From NCBI GenBank assembly GCA_020638525.1, contig JACKIL010000009.1:1-64000 (forward strand): 64,000 nt of DNA, written 5' to 3'. Of this stretch, positions 8,073-16,630 are shown one piece after another. A program made the translations under genes and the position numbers. The first letter of the stretch is position 1. Every line of letters starts with the position of its first letter. The notes under the pieces are model-generated. The model worked only from the letters and a program-made list of their open reading frames with translations. It had not been told where the DNA came from and did not search any database. The DNA comes from Caulobacterales bacterium (GTDB lineage Bacteria; Pseudomonadota; Alphaproteobacteria; Caulobacterales; Parvularculaceae).

Positions 8073-9314
8073 TCACCCCGCCTTCGATTGCATGGGCGCG
8101 CCCGCGTGCTGGCGAGCAAGCAAACCGCGATAAGCGGCGAGCGTCATCTCCGCGACACGCGCTGGCGCATACTCGGAAAGCGCGAGCTTGCGGCCCGATG
8201 CGCCAAGGGCGGCGGCGCGGGCCGGATCGTCGAGCAGCGCTGCGATCGCGGCTGCGAGCGCTTCCGCCTCGCACGGGACAAGGAGCGCATCGGTGTCTTT
8301 GCGCGCGACTTCCGGAATGCCGCCGACTTCCGTCGCGACGAGCGGGGAGCCATGCGCCATCGCCTCAAGCGCGACATTCGCAAATGTCTCGATGCGCGAT
8401 GAAACGACGGTGAGGAAAGCGCTTGCGCGGAGGTCGCCAAGTTCGCCCCGCGCGACGACGCCGCGAAAATCGATCCGCGCCGCAATTTCCGGCGGCATTG
8501 TCTCGGCGAGAAATTCCTGCCGCGTCAGCGAGCGCCCGTCGAGATTGATAGGCTTATCCGAAGGGCCTGCGAAAGTGAGCTTCAGTGCGGGGCGTTCGGC
8601 GGCGAGCGCCGCGAATGCGCGCAGGAGCATGTCTGCGCCCTTGATGCGGTCGAAGCGGCCGACAAAGAGAATCTCGTTCGGATCGGCGGCGTCCTGCCGC
8701 CAGACCCATTTTTCTTCCGGCGCACGAGACGGGTTCGGGATGACGACGGCGTCATCGAGCGCAAGGCCGTAATGGTCGCGCACGGCGTCGAGCACGAAGC
8801 GCGACGGCGCGGTGATGAGCGGGCTGGCGGCGATCGCCGCGCCTTCGCGCCGAATGCGTTCTTCTTCAAGCGCCGAGAAAACGCCGCCGGTCGCGGCCGC
8901 GCCCGTCAGGAAATAAGGCCCGTGAAGCCGCGTGACGACCGGCGCCGGAACCGAGCGGGCGACAATGGCGCTCCAGCCGAAACTCTCTTCCATCTCGACG
9001 ACGTCGAAAGGCTTTTCGCGCTGAAGTTCGACGAGGCGGCGCGCGATCGCGTCCGCCGGGTTGTCGAGGCTTGCAGCGAAAGGCGACAGGCGCGTTTTCA
9101 CACGCCGGCTGAATTTGGCGAGGAATGGCTCCGGCCGTGCGTCGCTGACGAAAGCGATGTGCCGCTCGTCCGCTCTGGCCTGCCCGTTCATGGCGAGGAT
9201 CGACGCATCGCAGCCGGCCTCGCGCAGCGCGCCGGTGACGGCGTCGGTCGCGGTCACGATCCCGCTTGGAAACTGGTCCGCCGGCCAGCCGACGACATAG
9301 TGAACGGTGCGCAC
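8073..9314 (-). CDS. Glycosyltransferase family 4 protein
   Basis: A GT-B fold retaining glycosyltransferase, 413 residues from the chosen GTG start (VRTVHYVVGWPADQFPSGI). The C-terminal nucleotide-sugar domain shows ILFVGRFDRIKGADMLLRAF and then the E-x7-E-like segment SSRIETFANVALEAMAHGSPLVATEVGGIPEV, both diagnostic of GT4. The frame remains open to an upstream ATG at 9437, but that extension is Pro/Arg-rich, unlike family N-termini, and so is left out. It is the first gene of the minus-strand flippase / O-antigen-ligase cluster and probably builds the glycan those proteins handle. Sugar donor and acceptor are unknown. Confidence 0.86.
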   Translation of the reverse strand: MRTVHYVVGWPADQFPSGIVTATDAVTGALREAGCDASILAMNGQARADERHIAFVSDARPEPFLAKFSRRVKTRLSPFAASLDNPADAIARRLVELQREKPFDVVEMEESFGWSAIVARSVPAPVVTRLHGPYFLTGAAATGGVFSALEEERIRREGAAIAASPLITAPSRFVLDAVRDHYGLALDDAVVIPNPSRAPEEKWVWRQDAADPNEILFVGRFDRIKGADMLLRAFAALAAERPALKLTFAGPSDKPINLDGRSLTRQEFLAETMPPEIAARIDFRGVVARGELGDLRASAFLTVVSSRIETFANVALEAMAHGSPLVATEVGGIPEVARKDTDALLVPCEAEALAAAIAALLDDPARAAALGASGRKLALSEYAPARVAEMTLAAYRGLLARQHAGAPMQSKAG

Positions 9315-9557
9315 CTTGTCTCTCGCGTCTTCCGGCTCTCTCGCCCCTGAAGGGGGCGGTCTCAGCCGGCCCCCGGCGCTCCTGTCATTAACCCTCTCGG
9401 GCGGCGCTGTCAGCCTGACCAAAAATTTACGTCCCAATAGTGGCTTTGCGCGAAGTGATTAAGGTTTTGTCAAAGGCCGGTCCCTAATCCTGATCGCGTT
9501 AACCATGGAACGCCCCAAGCCGGGCGCTTCCTGGCGCGTAGTCGGACAGGTGGTCTT

Positions 9558-11021
9558 ATGAAGCTGAGGCTTGATCTGGCGTTGCTGGCGGCGACAGCCG
9601 CGTTCGCCGGGTCCGGAACGGTCGGGCGCGCGCTCGCCGCGGAAGCGAAGGCCGCCGAAGGTTCGCTCTATCCGCCTTCGGCTGCGCAACGCGATAACAG
9701 CCCGCTCGCCAAAGCCCTCGGGTCGGCGCGCTATGTTCTCGACGATATCGGCCAGAGCGAAGAATTCCGCGCAGAAATCCGCCGCGCGATCGGCATCCAT
9801 CCGGTGCTGCATCAGGAAGTCTCGAAGCGTGAGGAAGCGCGGGGGCACATCCGCTCGGAGCGCGCCGCGCTCTATCCGCGCCTTTCGGCGAGCCTTACCG
9901 GCGATTACGTCATCTCGCGCGATTTCGACCCGAATACGGACAATGTCGTTGAATCGCTGCGCCCAGACGCGCAGTTCAATGCGGGGCTTTCAGTTTCGCA
10001 GCTCGTCTTCGACGGCGGCGCCGCCTTCCAGCGCATCAAGAGCGCGAAGGCGCATGACCGCGAAGAGCAGCAGTCGATCAATGCGCGGGTCAACGAGCTC
10101 GCGCTCGCGGCGCTATCCGCCTATCACGACCTTGAGGCGCATCAGGCGATCCTGAAGCTCGGCGAGGAATATATCGCGCGCCACCAGGCGCTTCTTGAAG
10201 ATGTGAAGGAACGCGAACGCCTCGGCGCCGGCACAAAAGCCGATGTCATGCAGGCGACAGCGCGCCTCGCCGCGGCGCGCGCGCGCGTTTCCGAGATCCG
10301 CGAGAGCATGCGCGTTGCGGAAATCCGCTACGAAGAATTCTTCAAGACCGAACCCGGCATTCTATCGCGGCCTTCCTTTGATGCGGTAGCCGTCGGCTCG
10401 CGCGGCGAAGCTTCGGCGATGGCGCTTCTCCATCATCCGGAAATCGCCGCCGCAGCGGCGCGCTCGGACAAGGCGAAAGCCGAATACAAAGCCGAGAAGG
10501 CCTCGCGCCTGCCGGAAGTGCGCGCTTCGGTGAACGCCGTCAAATACGATCTCTTCGGCAATTCCAACGGCAATAGCGACTACGATGTGCGCGCCGGCGT
10601 CAACATGAATTACGATCTTTACTCAGGCGGGGCGCGCGGCGCCGCGATCAAGCGTGCAGCCGAGCTGGCGCGTCAGCAGCAATTCGATGAAGACCGTGTG
10701 CGTCAGGATGTCGAACGCGATGCGGCGATCGCCTACGAAAAGCGAATTTCAGCGAACGAACGTCTTGATGCGCTCGCCGATTCACTCGTTGCAAACTATC
10801 AGGCGCGCGCGCTGATCGCTGAGCGTTTCCGCGTGGCGCGCGGCGAGCTCATCGACGTTCTCCAATCGGAGAATGATTACTTCGAAGCGGGCGTCGCTTA
10901 TCTCAGCGGTCTCGCAGACCGGGACATGTCGACCTACGCGCTGATGGAGCACACGGGCGATCTCCTGCGCTATTTCTCGCCGCAACCTGAATACGCGAAT
11001 GGTGACGCAGCGAATGATTAA
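9558..11021 (+). CDS. TolC-family outer membrane channel of a type I secretion system
   Basis: A 487-residue exported protein with an N-terminal signal peptide (cleavage likely near ALAAEA, about residue 29). It has the two-fold TolC pattern of long heptad-rich helices interrupted by strand segments (SASLTGDYVISRDF and VRASVNAVKYDLF). LSVSQLVFDGGA and MNYDLYSGGARGAA are the conserved 'Q-x-L-[FY]-D/S-G-G' positions of each half. Trimers form the outer-membrane and periplasmic conduit for type I secretion. The exporter ABC gene overlaps its end and the HlyD adaptor follows, so this is a three-gene operon with the channel gene first. About 50 residues between the signal and the first TolC repeat are an extra N-terminal segment. 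Confidence 0.9.
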   Translation: MKLRLDLALLAATAAFAGSGTVGRALAAEAKAAEGSLYPPSAAQRDNSPLAKALGSARYVLDDIGQSEEFRAEIRRAIGIHPVLHQEVSKREEARGHIRSERAALYPRLSASLTGDYVISRDFDPNTDNVVESLRPDAQFNAGLSVSQLVFDGGAAFQRIKSAKAHDREEQQSINARVNELALAALSAYHDLEAHQAILKLGEEYIARHQALLEDVKERERLGAGTKADVMQATARLAAARARVSEIRESMRVAEIRYEEFFKTEPGILSRPSFDAVAVGSRGEASAMALLHHPEIAAAAARSDKAKAEYKAEKASRLPEVRASVNAVKYDLFGNSNGNSDYDVRAGVNMNYDLYSGGARGAAIKRAAELARQQQFDEDRVRQDVERDAAIAYEKRISANERLDALADSLVANYQARALIAERFRVARGELIDVLQSENDYFEAGVAYLSGLADRDMSTYALMEHTGDLLRYFSPQPEYANGDAAND

Positions 11022-12804
11022 GCCGCGCTCCTTCCTGAAAGATCTCGCCCCGACTTCGCACTGGCTCTTCGGGCCCTTGCGGGATAACGCGAAGATTTAC
11101 GGCCAGACGATTCTCGCCGCGCTAATCGTCAACATGCTCGGCCTCGTCTCGTCGTTCTTCATCATGAACGTCTATAACCGCGTGTTGCCCAATCAGGCGA
11201 TTGAATCGCTGATCGCGCTCACGGTCGGCGTTCTCATCGCGCATATCTTCGACTTTCTGCTGAAGTCGCTGCGCGGCTATTTCGTCGACATAGCGGGCCA
11301 GCGGCTCGATTCCGTCGTCGGCGCGCGCGTGTTCGACAACCTCATGGCGATGCGCCTCGATGCGCGGCGCGGCGCGACCGGCGCGACGGCCGGGCTCATT
11401 CGCGAGTTCGACAATCTGCGGGACTTCTTCTCGTCGGCGACGCTTGTCGCCGTCGTCGACTTTCCGTTCATCTTCCTTTTCATCGCAACGATCGCGTTAA
11501 TGGGCGGCGTTCTTGCTCTCGTGCCGCTCGTCGGCGTGCTGGCGGCGCTTGCTGCAGGCGTCATCATTCAGCCGCTTATCATGCGCCATACGCGTGATGC
11601 GATGAGCGAAGGCCATACGAAGCACGCCGTGCTCATCGAAACACTGTCGGGCCTTGAGACCGTCAAGAGCGTCGCTGCGAGCGATCTTATGCGCGAGCGT
11701 TGGCGCAAAGGCGTGATGAAGCAGGCGAAAGTTTCGACCATCGGTCGTTTCGTCAATTCCGCCGCCGTCAACTTCGTCGGCTTCGCTCAGCAGATTTCGC
11801 AGGTCGGCGTCGTCGTTATCGGCGTTTTCCTCGTCGCGGATGGCCGGCTTTCAACGGGTGCGCTCATCGGCAGCGTAATCCTCACGGGCCGCGCCATGGG
11901 CCCGCTTGCACAGGTCGCAGGCCTTCTCGGCCGTCTCAACGGCGCGCTTGCATCCTACAAGGCGCTCGATCAATTGATGTCGGCGCAGTCGGAAGTCGAT
12001 CCGCAGCGGGAATATCTGCGCCGCAAGAAACTCTCTGGAAAAATCGAGTTCCGTGAAGTGAGCTTTTGCTATCCCGGTCAGAAAGCGCGCGCGCTTGACG
12101 ATGTTTCTTTTACGATCGAGCCGGGCGAGCGCGTCGCCATTCTTGGTCGCAATGGGTCGGGCAAGTCGACGATCGTTCGTCTCATCACCGGCATTTACGA
12201 GCCGACGGAAGGCTCCGTTCTCGCCGACGATACAGATATTCGCCAACTTCACGCGCAGGATTTGCGCTCGAATATCGGCGCGGTGCTGCAGGATGTCTGC
12301 CTCTTCAGCGGCACGGTGCGCGAGAACATTGCGCTCGGCCTGAAGCATCTGAGCGATGAAGATGTGCTGCGCGCCGCAAAGACTGCGGGCGTTCATGAAT
12401 TCATCGGCGCGAGCGAAGCAGGTTACGATCTCGTGCTTACAGAACGCGGCGAAGGACTTTCCGGCGGCCAGCGGCAGGCGATTGCGCTCGCACGTGCGCT
12501 CGCGCCCGATCCTTCGATCCTGCTTCTCGACGAGCCTTCGAGCGCGCTCGATGCACAGTCGGAAGCCCAGCTTATTGGGAAGCTTGAGAGCGTCATGCGC
12601 GGCAAGACGCTGCTCATCGTCACACACAGAACGCAGATGCTGCGCCTTGTCGACCGCGTCATCGTGCTCGATCGCGGCCGCGTCGTGCTCGACGGCAAAC
12701 GGGACGAAATCGTGCGCGCGATGACCAATGCGCGGTCGGCGCGCGGCGTTCGCGCGCCGCAGGAAGGCGCGCCCGCTTCTCCGAAACTGAGGGCGATCCA
12801 ATGA
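11014..12804 (+). CDS. Type I secretion ABC exporter, LssB/LapB-like subfamily
   Basis: A fused membrane/ATPase exporter of about 596 residues. The N-terminal half carries five to six helices; its opening (SHWLFGPL, then MNVYNRVLPNQAIESLIALTVG) resembles the LssB/LapB group that exports large RTX adhesins. The ATPase half has Walker A GRNGSGKST, Q-loop ISNIGAVLQD-like, signature LSGGQRQ and Walker B ILLLDEPSSALD, ending with the H-loop THR. Only about 16 residues precede the membrane domain, so the C39-like domain that usually leads this group is absent. ATG 11014 overlaps the tolC stop (ATGATTAA); ATG 10999 is an alternative. The adaptor gene starts with an ATGA overlap at its end. Confidence 0.9.
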   Translation: MIKPRSFLKDLAPTSHWLFGPLRDNAKIYGQTILAALIVNMLGLVSSFFIMNVYNRVLPNQAIESLIALTVGVLIAHIFDFLLKSLRGYFVDIAGQRLDSVVGARVFDNLMAMRLDARRGATGATAGLIREFDNLRDFFSSATLVAVVDFPFIFLFIATIALMGGVLALVPLVGVLAALAAGVIIQPLIMRHTRDAMSEGHTKHAVLIETLSGLETVKSVAASDLMRERWRKGVMKQAKVSTIGRFVNSAAVNFVGFAQQISQVGVVVIGVFLVADGRLSTGALIGSVILTGRAMGPLAQVAGLLGRLNGALASYKALDQLMSAQSEVDPQREYLRRKKLSGKIEFREVSFCYPGQKARALDDVSFTIEPGERVAILGRNGSGKSTIVRLITGIYEPTEGSVLADDTDIRQLHAQDLRSNIGAVLQDVCLFSGTVRENIALGLKHLSDEDVLRAAKTAGVHEFIGASEAGYDLVLTERGEGLSGGQRQAIALARALAPDPSILLLDEPSSALDAQSEAQLIGKLESVMRGKTLLIVTHRTQMLRLVDRVIVLDRGRVVLDGKRDEIVRAMTNARSARGVRAPQEGAPASPKLRAIQ

Positions 12805-14126
12805 GCGTGACGCCGGCGGAGTTCGACGAGGAAGGCTTTGAGATCGATACGGCGATGCCGATTGAGCCGGCGAAGGCCGCGCAATATCTGCTCTATACGA
12901 TTGCGGGTCTCTTCTTTATCGCGTTTCTCTGGGCGGCGACCGCCAATCTTGACCGTACGACGCGCGGGCAGGGCCGCGTCGTTCCGTCGAACCAGTTGCA
13001 GGAAGTGCAATATCTCGAAGGCGGCATCGTCAAAGAGATTCTGGTGAAGGCCGGCGACAATGTGAAAACCGGCGAGGTTCTCGTTAAGCTCGACCCGACG
13101 CAGTTCAGCGCGCAGTTCGCGCAGAATCGCGAGGGCTTCAACCTCGTTTATGCGAAAACCGCGCGCCTTGAAGCGATCGCATCGCAGAAACCGCTCGTAT
13201 TTCCGGAAGAACTCGAACGCGCCGCGCCGCGAGTCGTCGCCGATGAACGCAATCTCTACGATGCGCGCATGGCTGAGCTGCAAGCCTCTCTTGATGTCGA
13301 GAATGCAAAGCTCGCTCAGCGCCGGGAGTCGCTACAAGAGGCGCGTGTCGCTGTCGAATATGCACGGCAGGGCGAAGAGCTTGCGAGCGAAGAACTGAAG
13401 ATGATGGAATCGCTCGTCGCAAAAGGCATTGAGCCGCAAATCGAGCTTCTACGCGCGCGCCAGCGCGCTGCGACGGCGAAAGGCGAGAGCGAACGGGCGG
13501 TGATCGCCGCCCAACGCGCAGAACTTGAAGTTTCGGAAGCCGAAAACGAGATCATCCGGATCAAGAGAACTTTCGCCGCTTCTGTCGCCGATGAGCTTTC
13601 GAAAGCGAAGGCTGAGCTTGCAGATGTTTCCGGCGGCCTTCCCGCCTTGCAGGACAAGGTCGCGCGCACGGATGTGAAATCGCCGATCGATGGCGTCGTC
13701 AACCGTGTGCTCGTTTCAACCGTTGGCGGCGTCGTTCAGCCCGGCGAGACGATTGTCGAGATCGTGCCGTCGGAAGATACGATGCTTGTCGAGGCGGAGA
13801 TCAAGCCGGCCGATATCGGCTTCCTGCGCGTCGGCCAGGAAGCGCGCGTGAAGATCAGCGCCTATGATTCAGCAATCTATGGCTCGCTCACCGGCAAGAT
13901 CGAATGGATCAGCGCCGACGCGATCGAAGACGCGGACAAGAAGGAGCGCCACTACCTCATCAAGGTGCGCACCGACAAGAAAGCGATCCGCACGAAATCC
14001 GGCGATCTTCAGATTCTTCCTGGCATGGCGGCGGAAGTCGACATTCTGAACGGCAAGCGCACTGTACTCGCCTATCTCCTGAAGCCGATTGCGGATGTGA
14101 AGAGCCGCGCGCTTCGCGAACAATAA
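12801..14126 (+). CDS. HlyD-family type I secretion membrane fusion protein
   Basis: A 441-residue inner-membrane adaptor with one transmembrane helix (about residues 28-48), a lipoyl-type half motif YLEGGIVKEILVKAGDNVKTGEVLVKLD, and a long central alpha-hairpin rich in Glu/Ala/Arg heptads (about 115-285). The second lipoyl half (TDVKSPIDGVVNRVLVSTVGGVVQPGE) and a beta-barrel follow. It links the ABC exporter to the TolC channel across the periplasm. ATGA overlap with the exporter gene shows translational coupling. No RTX protein, adhesin or toxin substrate gene is visible in this window, so the cargo must be encoded elsewhere. Confidence 0.92.
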   Translation: MSVTPAEFDEEGFEIDTAMPIEPAKAAQYLLYTIAGLFFIAFLWAATANLDRTTRGQGRVVPSNQLQEVQYLEGGIVKEILVKAGDNVKTGEVLVKLDPTQFSAQFAQNREGFNLVYAKTARLEAIASQKPLVFPEELERAAPRVVADERNLYDARMAELQASLDVENAKLAQRRESLQEARVAVEYARQGEELASEELKMMESLVAKGIEPQIELLRARQRAATAKGESERAVIAAQRAELEVSEAENEIIRIKRTFAASVADELSKAKAELADVSGGLPALQDKVARTDVKSPIDGVVNRVLVSTVGGVVQPGETIVEIVPSEDTMLVEAEIKPADIGFLRVGQEARVKISAYDSAIYGSLTGKIEWISADAIEDADKKERHYLIKVRTDKKAIRTKSGDLQILPGMAAEVDILNGKRTVLAYLLKPIADVKSRALREQ

Positions 14127-14149
14127 GATATTTCGTTCAGTCGCACGGG

Positions 14150-15232
14150 CTATTGCGCAGCAAGCTCGTCTTCAATCGCTTTTGAGATCGTATCCCGGAA
14201 GGGCTTTCCTTCACCTTCCGCAGGGCCTTTGCTCGTCACGACGGCGATGATGACATTGCTGTCGAGATAATGATTGAGGATGGCGTTATCGCCCCAATCC
14301 TCAAAACCGCGCGCGCTGTAATAGGGTCCGAGCGCCTCGTTTCGCATCAGGAAGGCGCCGTAAGTTGCGCTTCCAATCGAAATCTCACCTCTCGGCGCAT
14401 GCAGGGCTTCATATGACGCCGCGCTCAATGTTTCGCCATCGGCGAGCGCTGCTTCGAGGCGCGCAAGATCGCGCGCGGTCGTAAGATAACCTGCAGAACC
14501 GATCATGCCGTAATTGCGCGCGCGAAGCGTTTCGGGAAGGACTTCAAGCGGCTGGCCGACGCGGCGCGGATCGCTCGTATTAGTCTCGCCCCAAAAACCC
14601 GTTCCGGAAAGGCGCGCGGGTTCCAGCAGAAGGTTTCTTGCGGCATCCTCATAAGGCTTCTTGCAAACGCGCTCCAAAATGATCGCGAGCAAGTCATAGC
14701 CGTCATTCGAATATTTGAACTGGCCGACCTTGCTCTCGTCGAAAGGCGCAGCGTCAATCGCAGCGATGGCGCCGGCTGCGTCGGCATGTTTTTCTGCGGC
14801 GTAACTCGACCCGAGTCCGGAGCGGTGCGCGAGCAAGTCGCTGATCGTTGCGCCGCGTTTGGCGAAGGCCATCTCCGGGAGATAGTCAGAGACGGGCGCG
14901 TCGAGCGAGAGGAGATCTTCTTCCGCCGCCTTCATGACGAGCGCCGCCGTCAGATATTTCGTAATCGACGCGACATGGAAGAGCGTTTCTTCGGTCACCG
15001 GCGCCGTTTTGGCGTTGTCCGAATAGCCGGCGACGCGGTCATAAATGAGCGCGCCATCTTTCATGATGGCGACGCCGCCCGCGAACCCTCGTTCGGTCGC
15101 TTCATCGACGATGGCGTCGACCTTCGCCGTCAGGGTCGGGCCGGCGGTTTCGGCTGCGACAGATTGTGGAAAGCCGGGGCCCGGCGCGGCGAAAGCGAGG
15201 ACGGCGAAGAGGGCGAGAAGTCGTTTCGGCAT
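14150..15232 (-). CDS. Exported serine hydrolase of the beta-lactamase / PBP-like family (class C fold)
   Basis: A 360-residue protein with a Sec signal peptide (about residues 1-28). The nucleophile motif SITK lies at residues 89-92 and the second motif YSN at 174-176, the catalytic Ser/Lys and Tyr of the class C beta-lactamase / DD-peptidase / esterase superfamily. A standard KTG/HxG third motif is not evident; the corresponding region reads GDNAILNHYLDSN. It may therefore be an esterase or peptidase rather than a true beta-lactamase. The operator-like site at 15305-15318 in its upstream region is shared with the BlaI-type repressor locus near 34.9 kb, which suggests control by that repressor. 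It is divergent from nrdB. Confidence 0.85.
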   Translation of the reverse strand: MPKRLLALFAVLAFAAPGPGFPQSVAAETAGPTLTAKVDAIVDEATERGFAGGVAIMKDGALIYDRVAGYSDNAKTAPVTEETLFHVASITKYLTAALVMKAAEEDLLSLDAPVSDYLPEMAFAKRGATISDLLAHRSGLGSSYAAEKHADAAGAIAAIDAAPFDESKVGQFKYSNDGYDLLAIILERVCKKPYEDAARNLLLEPARLSGTGFWGETNTSDPRRVGQPLEVLPETLRARNYGMIGSAGYLTTARDLARLEAALADGETLSAASYEALHAPRGEISIGSATYGAFLMRNEALGPYYSARGFEDWGDNAILNHYLDSNVIIAVVTSKGPAEGEGKPFRDTISKAIEDELAAQ

Positions 15233-15304
15233 CGTCGCAATCCTTGTTCTGAGGGAGCTAATCCGCGCGTCGTGGCGCCAATGTAGCGGAGGCGAGCGGT
15301 TCGC

Positions 15305-15318
15305 GCTACATTTGTAAC
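15305..15318. promoter_or_regulatory. BlaI-type operator upstream of serine hydrolase
   Basis: GCTACATTTGTAAC (reverse complement GTTACAAATGTAGC) is a TACA-nn-TGTA dyad, the classical half-site pattern of BlaI/MecI repressors. The same 12 fixed bases occur at 34873-34886 and 34907-34920, upstream of the BlaI-like gene in this window. The core is 75 bp from the hydrolase start, against 73 bp for the near operator of the repressor gene. Confidence 0.75.
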
Positions 15319-15377
15319 ATGCGTTCGGTGGAAAAATTCGGGAAAACGCAGGGTCTAGATGTCTTGCCGGCAGGCCG

Positions 15378-15393
15378 ACACAAGATATTGTGG
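15378..15393 (+). promoter_or_regulatory. NrdR box overlapping the nrdB promoter
   Basis: ACACAAGATATTGTGG matches 14 of 16 positions of the NrdR consensus (ACACwATATATwGTGT type). It overlaps a putative -10 TATTGT (15386-15391), which has TTGCCG (15364-15369) 16 bp upstream. NrdR represses ribonucleotide reductase genes when dATP is high. A second box one three-turn step away was looked for and is not convincing. Confidence 0.65.
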
Positions 15394-15481
15394 CTCAGTA
15401 GGGGCTGGAGCGCAGGCGCGACTCCGGCTCTGTTTCGGTTCCAGCTCGACTCGCCCGATTGTTTAGGAGGTCCCTTCCGCC

Positions 15482-16537
15482 ATGCCTGACGCTTCCGCTC
15501 CGATGTCCACGCCCGGCCTTCTGACGTCGTCGCACGCTTACAAGCCGTTCCGTTATCCGTGGGCGTACGATTTCTGGAAGAAGCAGCAGCAGGTGCACTG
15601 GATGCCGGAGGAAGTCCCGCTCGGCGAGGACTGCAAGGACTGGGCGTCGAAGCTCACCGATGCGGAGCGAAATCTTCTAACGCAGATCTTCCGCTTCTTC
15701 ACGCAGTCGGATGTCGAGGTGAACGACAACTATATGGAGCGCTATGCGCGCGTCTTCAAACCGACCGAAGTGAAGATGATGCTCTCGGCGTTCTCCAACA
15801 TGGAGACGATCCACATCGCCGCTTATGCGCTGCTGCTTGAGACGATCGGCATGCCGGAATCGGAATTCACGGCCTTTCTTGAATATAAGGAGATGGCCGA
15901 CAAGCATAATTACATGCAGCGCTTCGGCGTTGAGACGAATGAGGATATCGCCCGCACGCTTGCGATGTTCGGCGCCTTCACGGAAGGGCTGCAACTCTTC
16001 GCGTCCTTCGCGATGCTGATGAACTTCCCGCGCTTCAACAAGATGAAGGGCATGGGCCAGATCGTGTCGTGGTCGGTGCGCGATGAATCGCTTCACTGCG
16101 AAGGCATGGTGAAGCTCTATCACGCCTTCGCGCGCGAGACGGGCTGCGTCACGAAAGCGGTCGCGGACGATATCGTCGATTGCTGCCGAACGGTCGTCGG
16201 CCTTGAAGACAAGTTCATCGACCTCGCCTTCGAGATGGGCCCGGTCGAAGGCATGACCGCCGCCGACATCAAGCAATATATCCGCTACATCGCCGACTGG
16301 CGTCTCGGCCAGCTCGACCTGCCGAAAATCTTCGGCGTTGAAAAGCACCCGCTGCCCTGGCTCACCGAGATCCTCAATGGCGTCGAGCACGCGAACTTCT
16401 TCGAGGCGCGCGCGACCGAATATTCGAAGGCCGCGACGCGCGGCGACTGGCACGGCGACAGCGGCGTCTGGGCTTCGTTCGACGCGATGCGGGCCAAGCG
16501 GAAGGACAAAGCGGCGGAGACGCCCGCAGAGGTCTAA
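15482..16537 (+). CDS. nrdB: Ribonucleoside-diphosphate reductase beta subunit (class Ia)
   Basis: A 351-residue radical-generating subunit of aerobic ribonucleotide reductase, which makes deoxynucleotides for DNA synthesis with the alpha subunit NrdA (not encoded in this window). All diiron ligands align with E. coli spacing: D77, E108, H111, E168, E202 and H205. The radical tyrosine is Y115 (ETIHIAAY). The strong ribosome site TAGGAGG at 15464-15470 precedes the ATG. An NrdR box covers the promoter, so dNTP-responsive repression is likely. The flanking genes are unrelated, and nrdA is apparently unlinked. Confidence 0.96.
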   Translation: MPDASAPMSTPGLLTSSHAYKPFRYPWAYDFWKKQQQVHWMPEEVPLGEDCKDWASKLTDAERNLLTQIFRFFTQSDVEVNDNYMERYARVFKPTEVKMMLSAFSNMETIHIAAYALLLETIGMPESEFTAFLEYKEMADKHNYMQRFGVETNEDIARTLAMFGAFTEGLQLFASFAMLMNFPRFNKMKGMGQIVSWSVRDESLHCEGMVKLYHAFARETGCVTKAVADDIVDCCRTVVGLEDKFIDLAFEMGPVEGMTAADIKQYIRYIADWRLGQLDLPKIFGVEKHPLPWLTEILNGVEHANFFEARATEYSKAATRGDWHGDSGVWASFDAMRAKRKDKAAETPAEV

Positions 16538-16569
16538 GCGCCGACACGGCGTCTATTTTCTGACGGACC

Positions 16570-16602
16570 AATTGGCGATCTCCCTCTGGGCGGTCGCCAA
16601 TT
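16570..16602 (+). terminator. Hairpin downstream of nrdB
   Basis: AATTGGCGA (16570-16578) and TCGCCAATT (16594-16602) form a perfect 9-bp stem with a 15-nt loop, 33 bp after the nrdB stop. No U-tract follows, so it is a transcript-end or stability hairpin rather than a classical intrinsic terminator. Confidence 0.45.
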
Positions 16603-16630
16603 CGTCATATGGGGGTGGTAGGGCCGATCC

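Noticed and set aside
6522..8402. Long plus-strand open frame (626 codons) across the O-antigen-ligase gene
   Set aside because: It is antisense to well-recognised membrane and glycosyltransferase genes, rich in Arg/Glu/Asp as expected of a GC-rich shadow frame, and has no domain or ribosome site.
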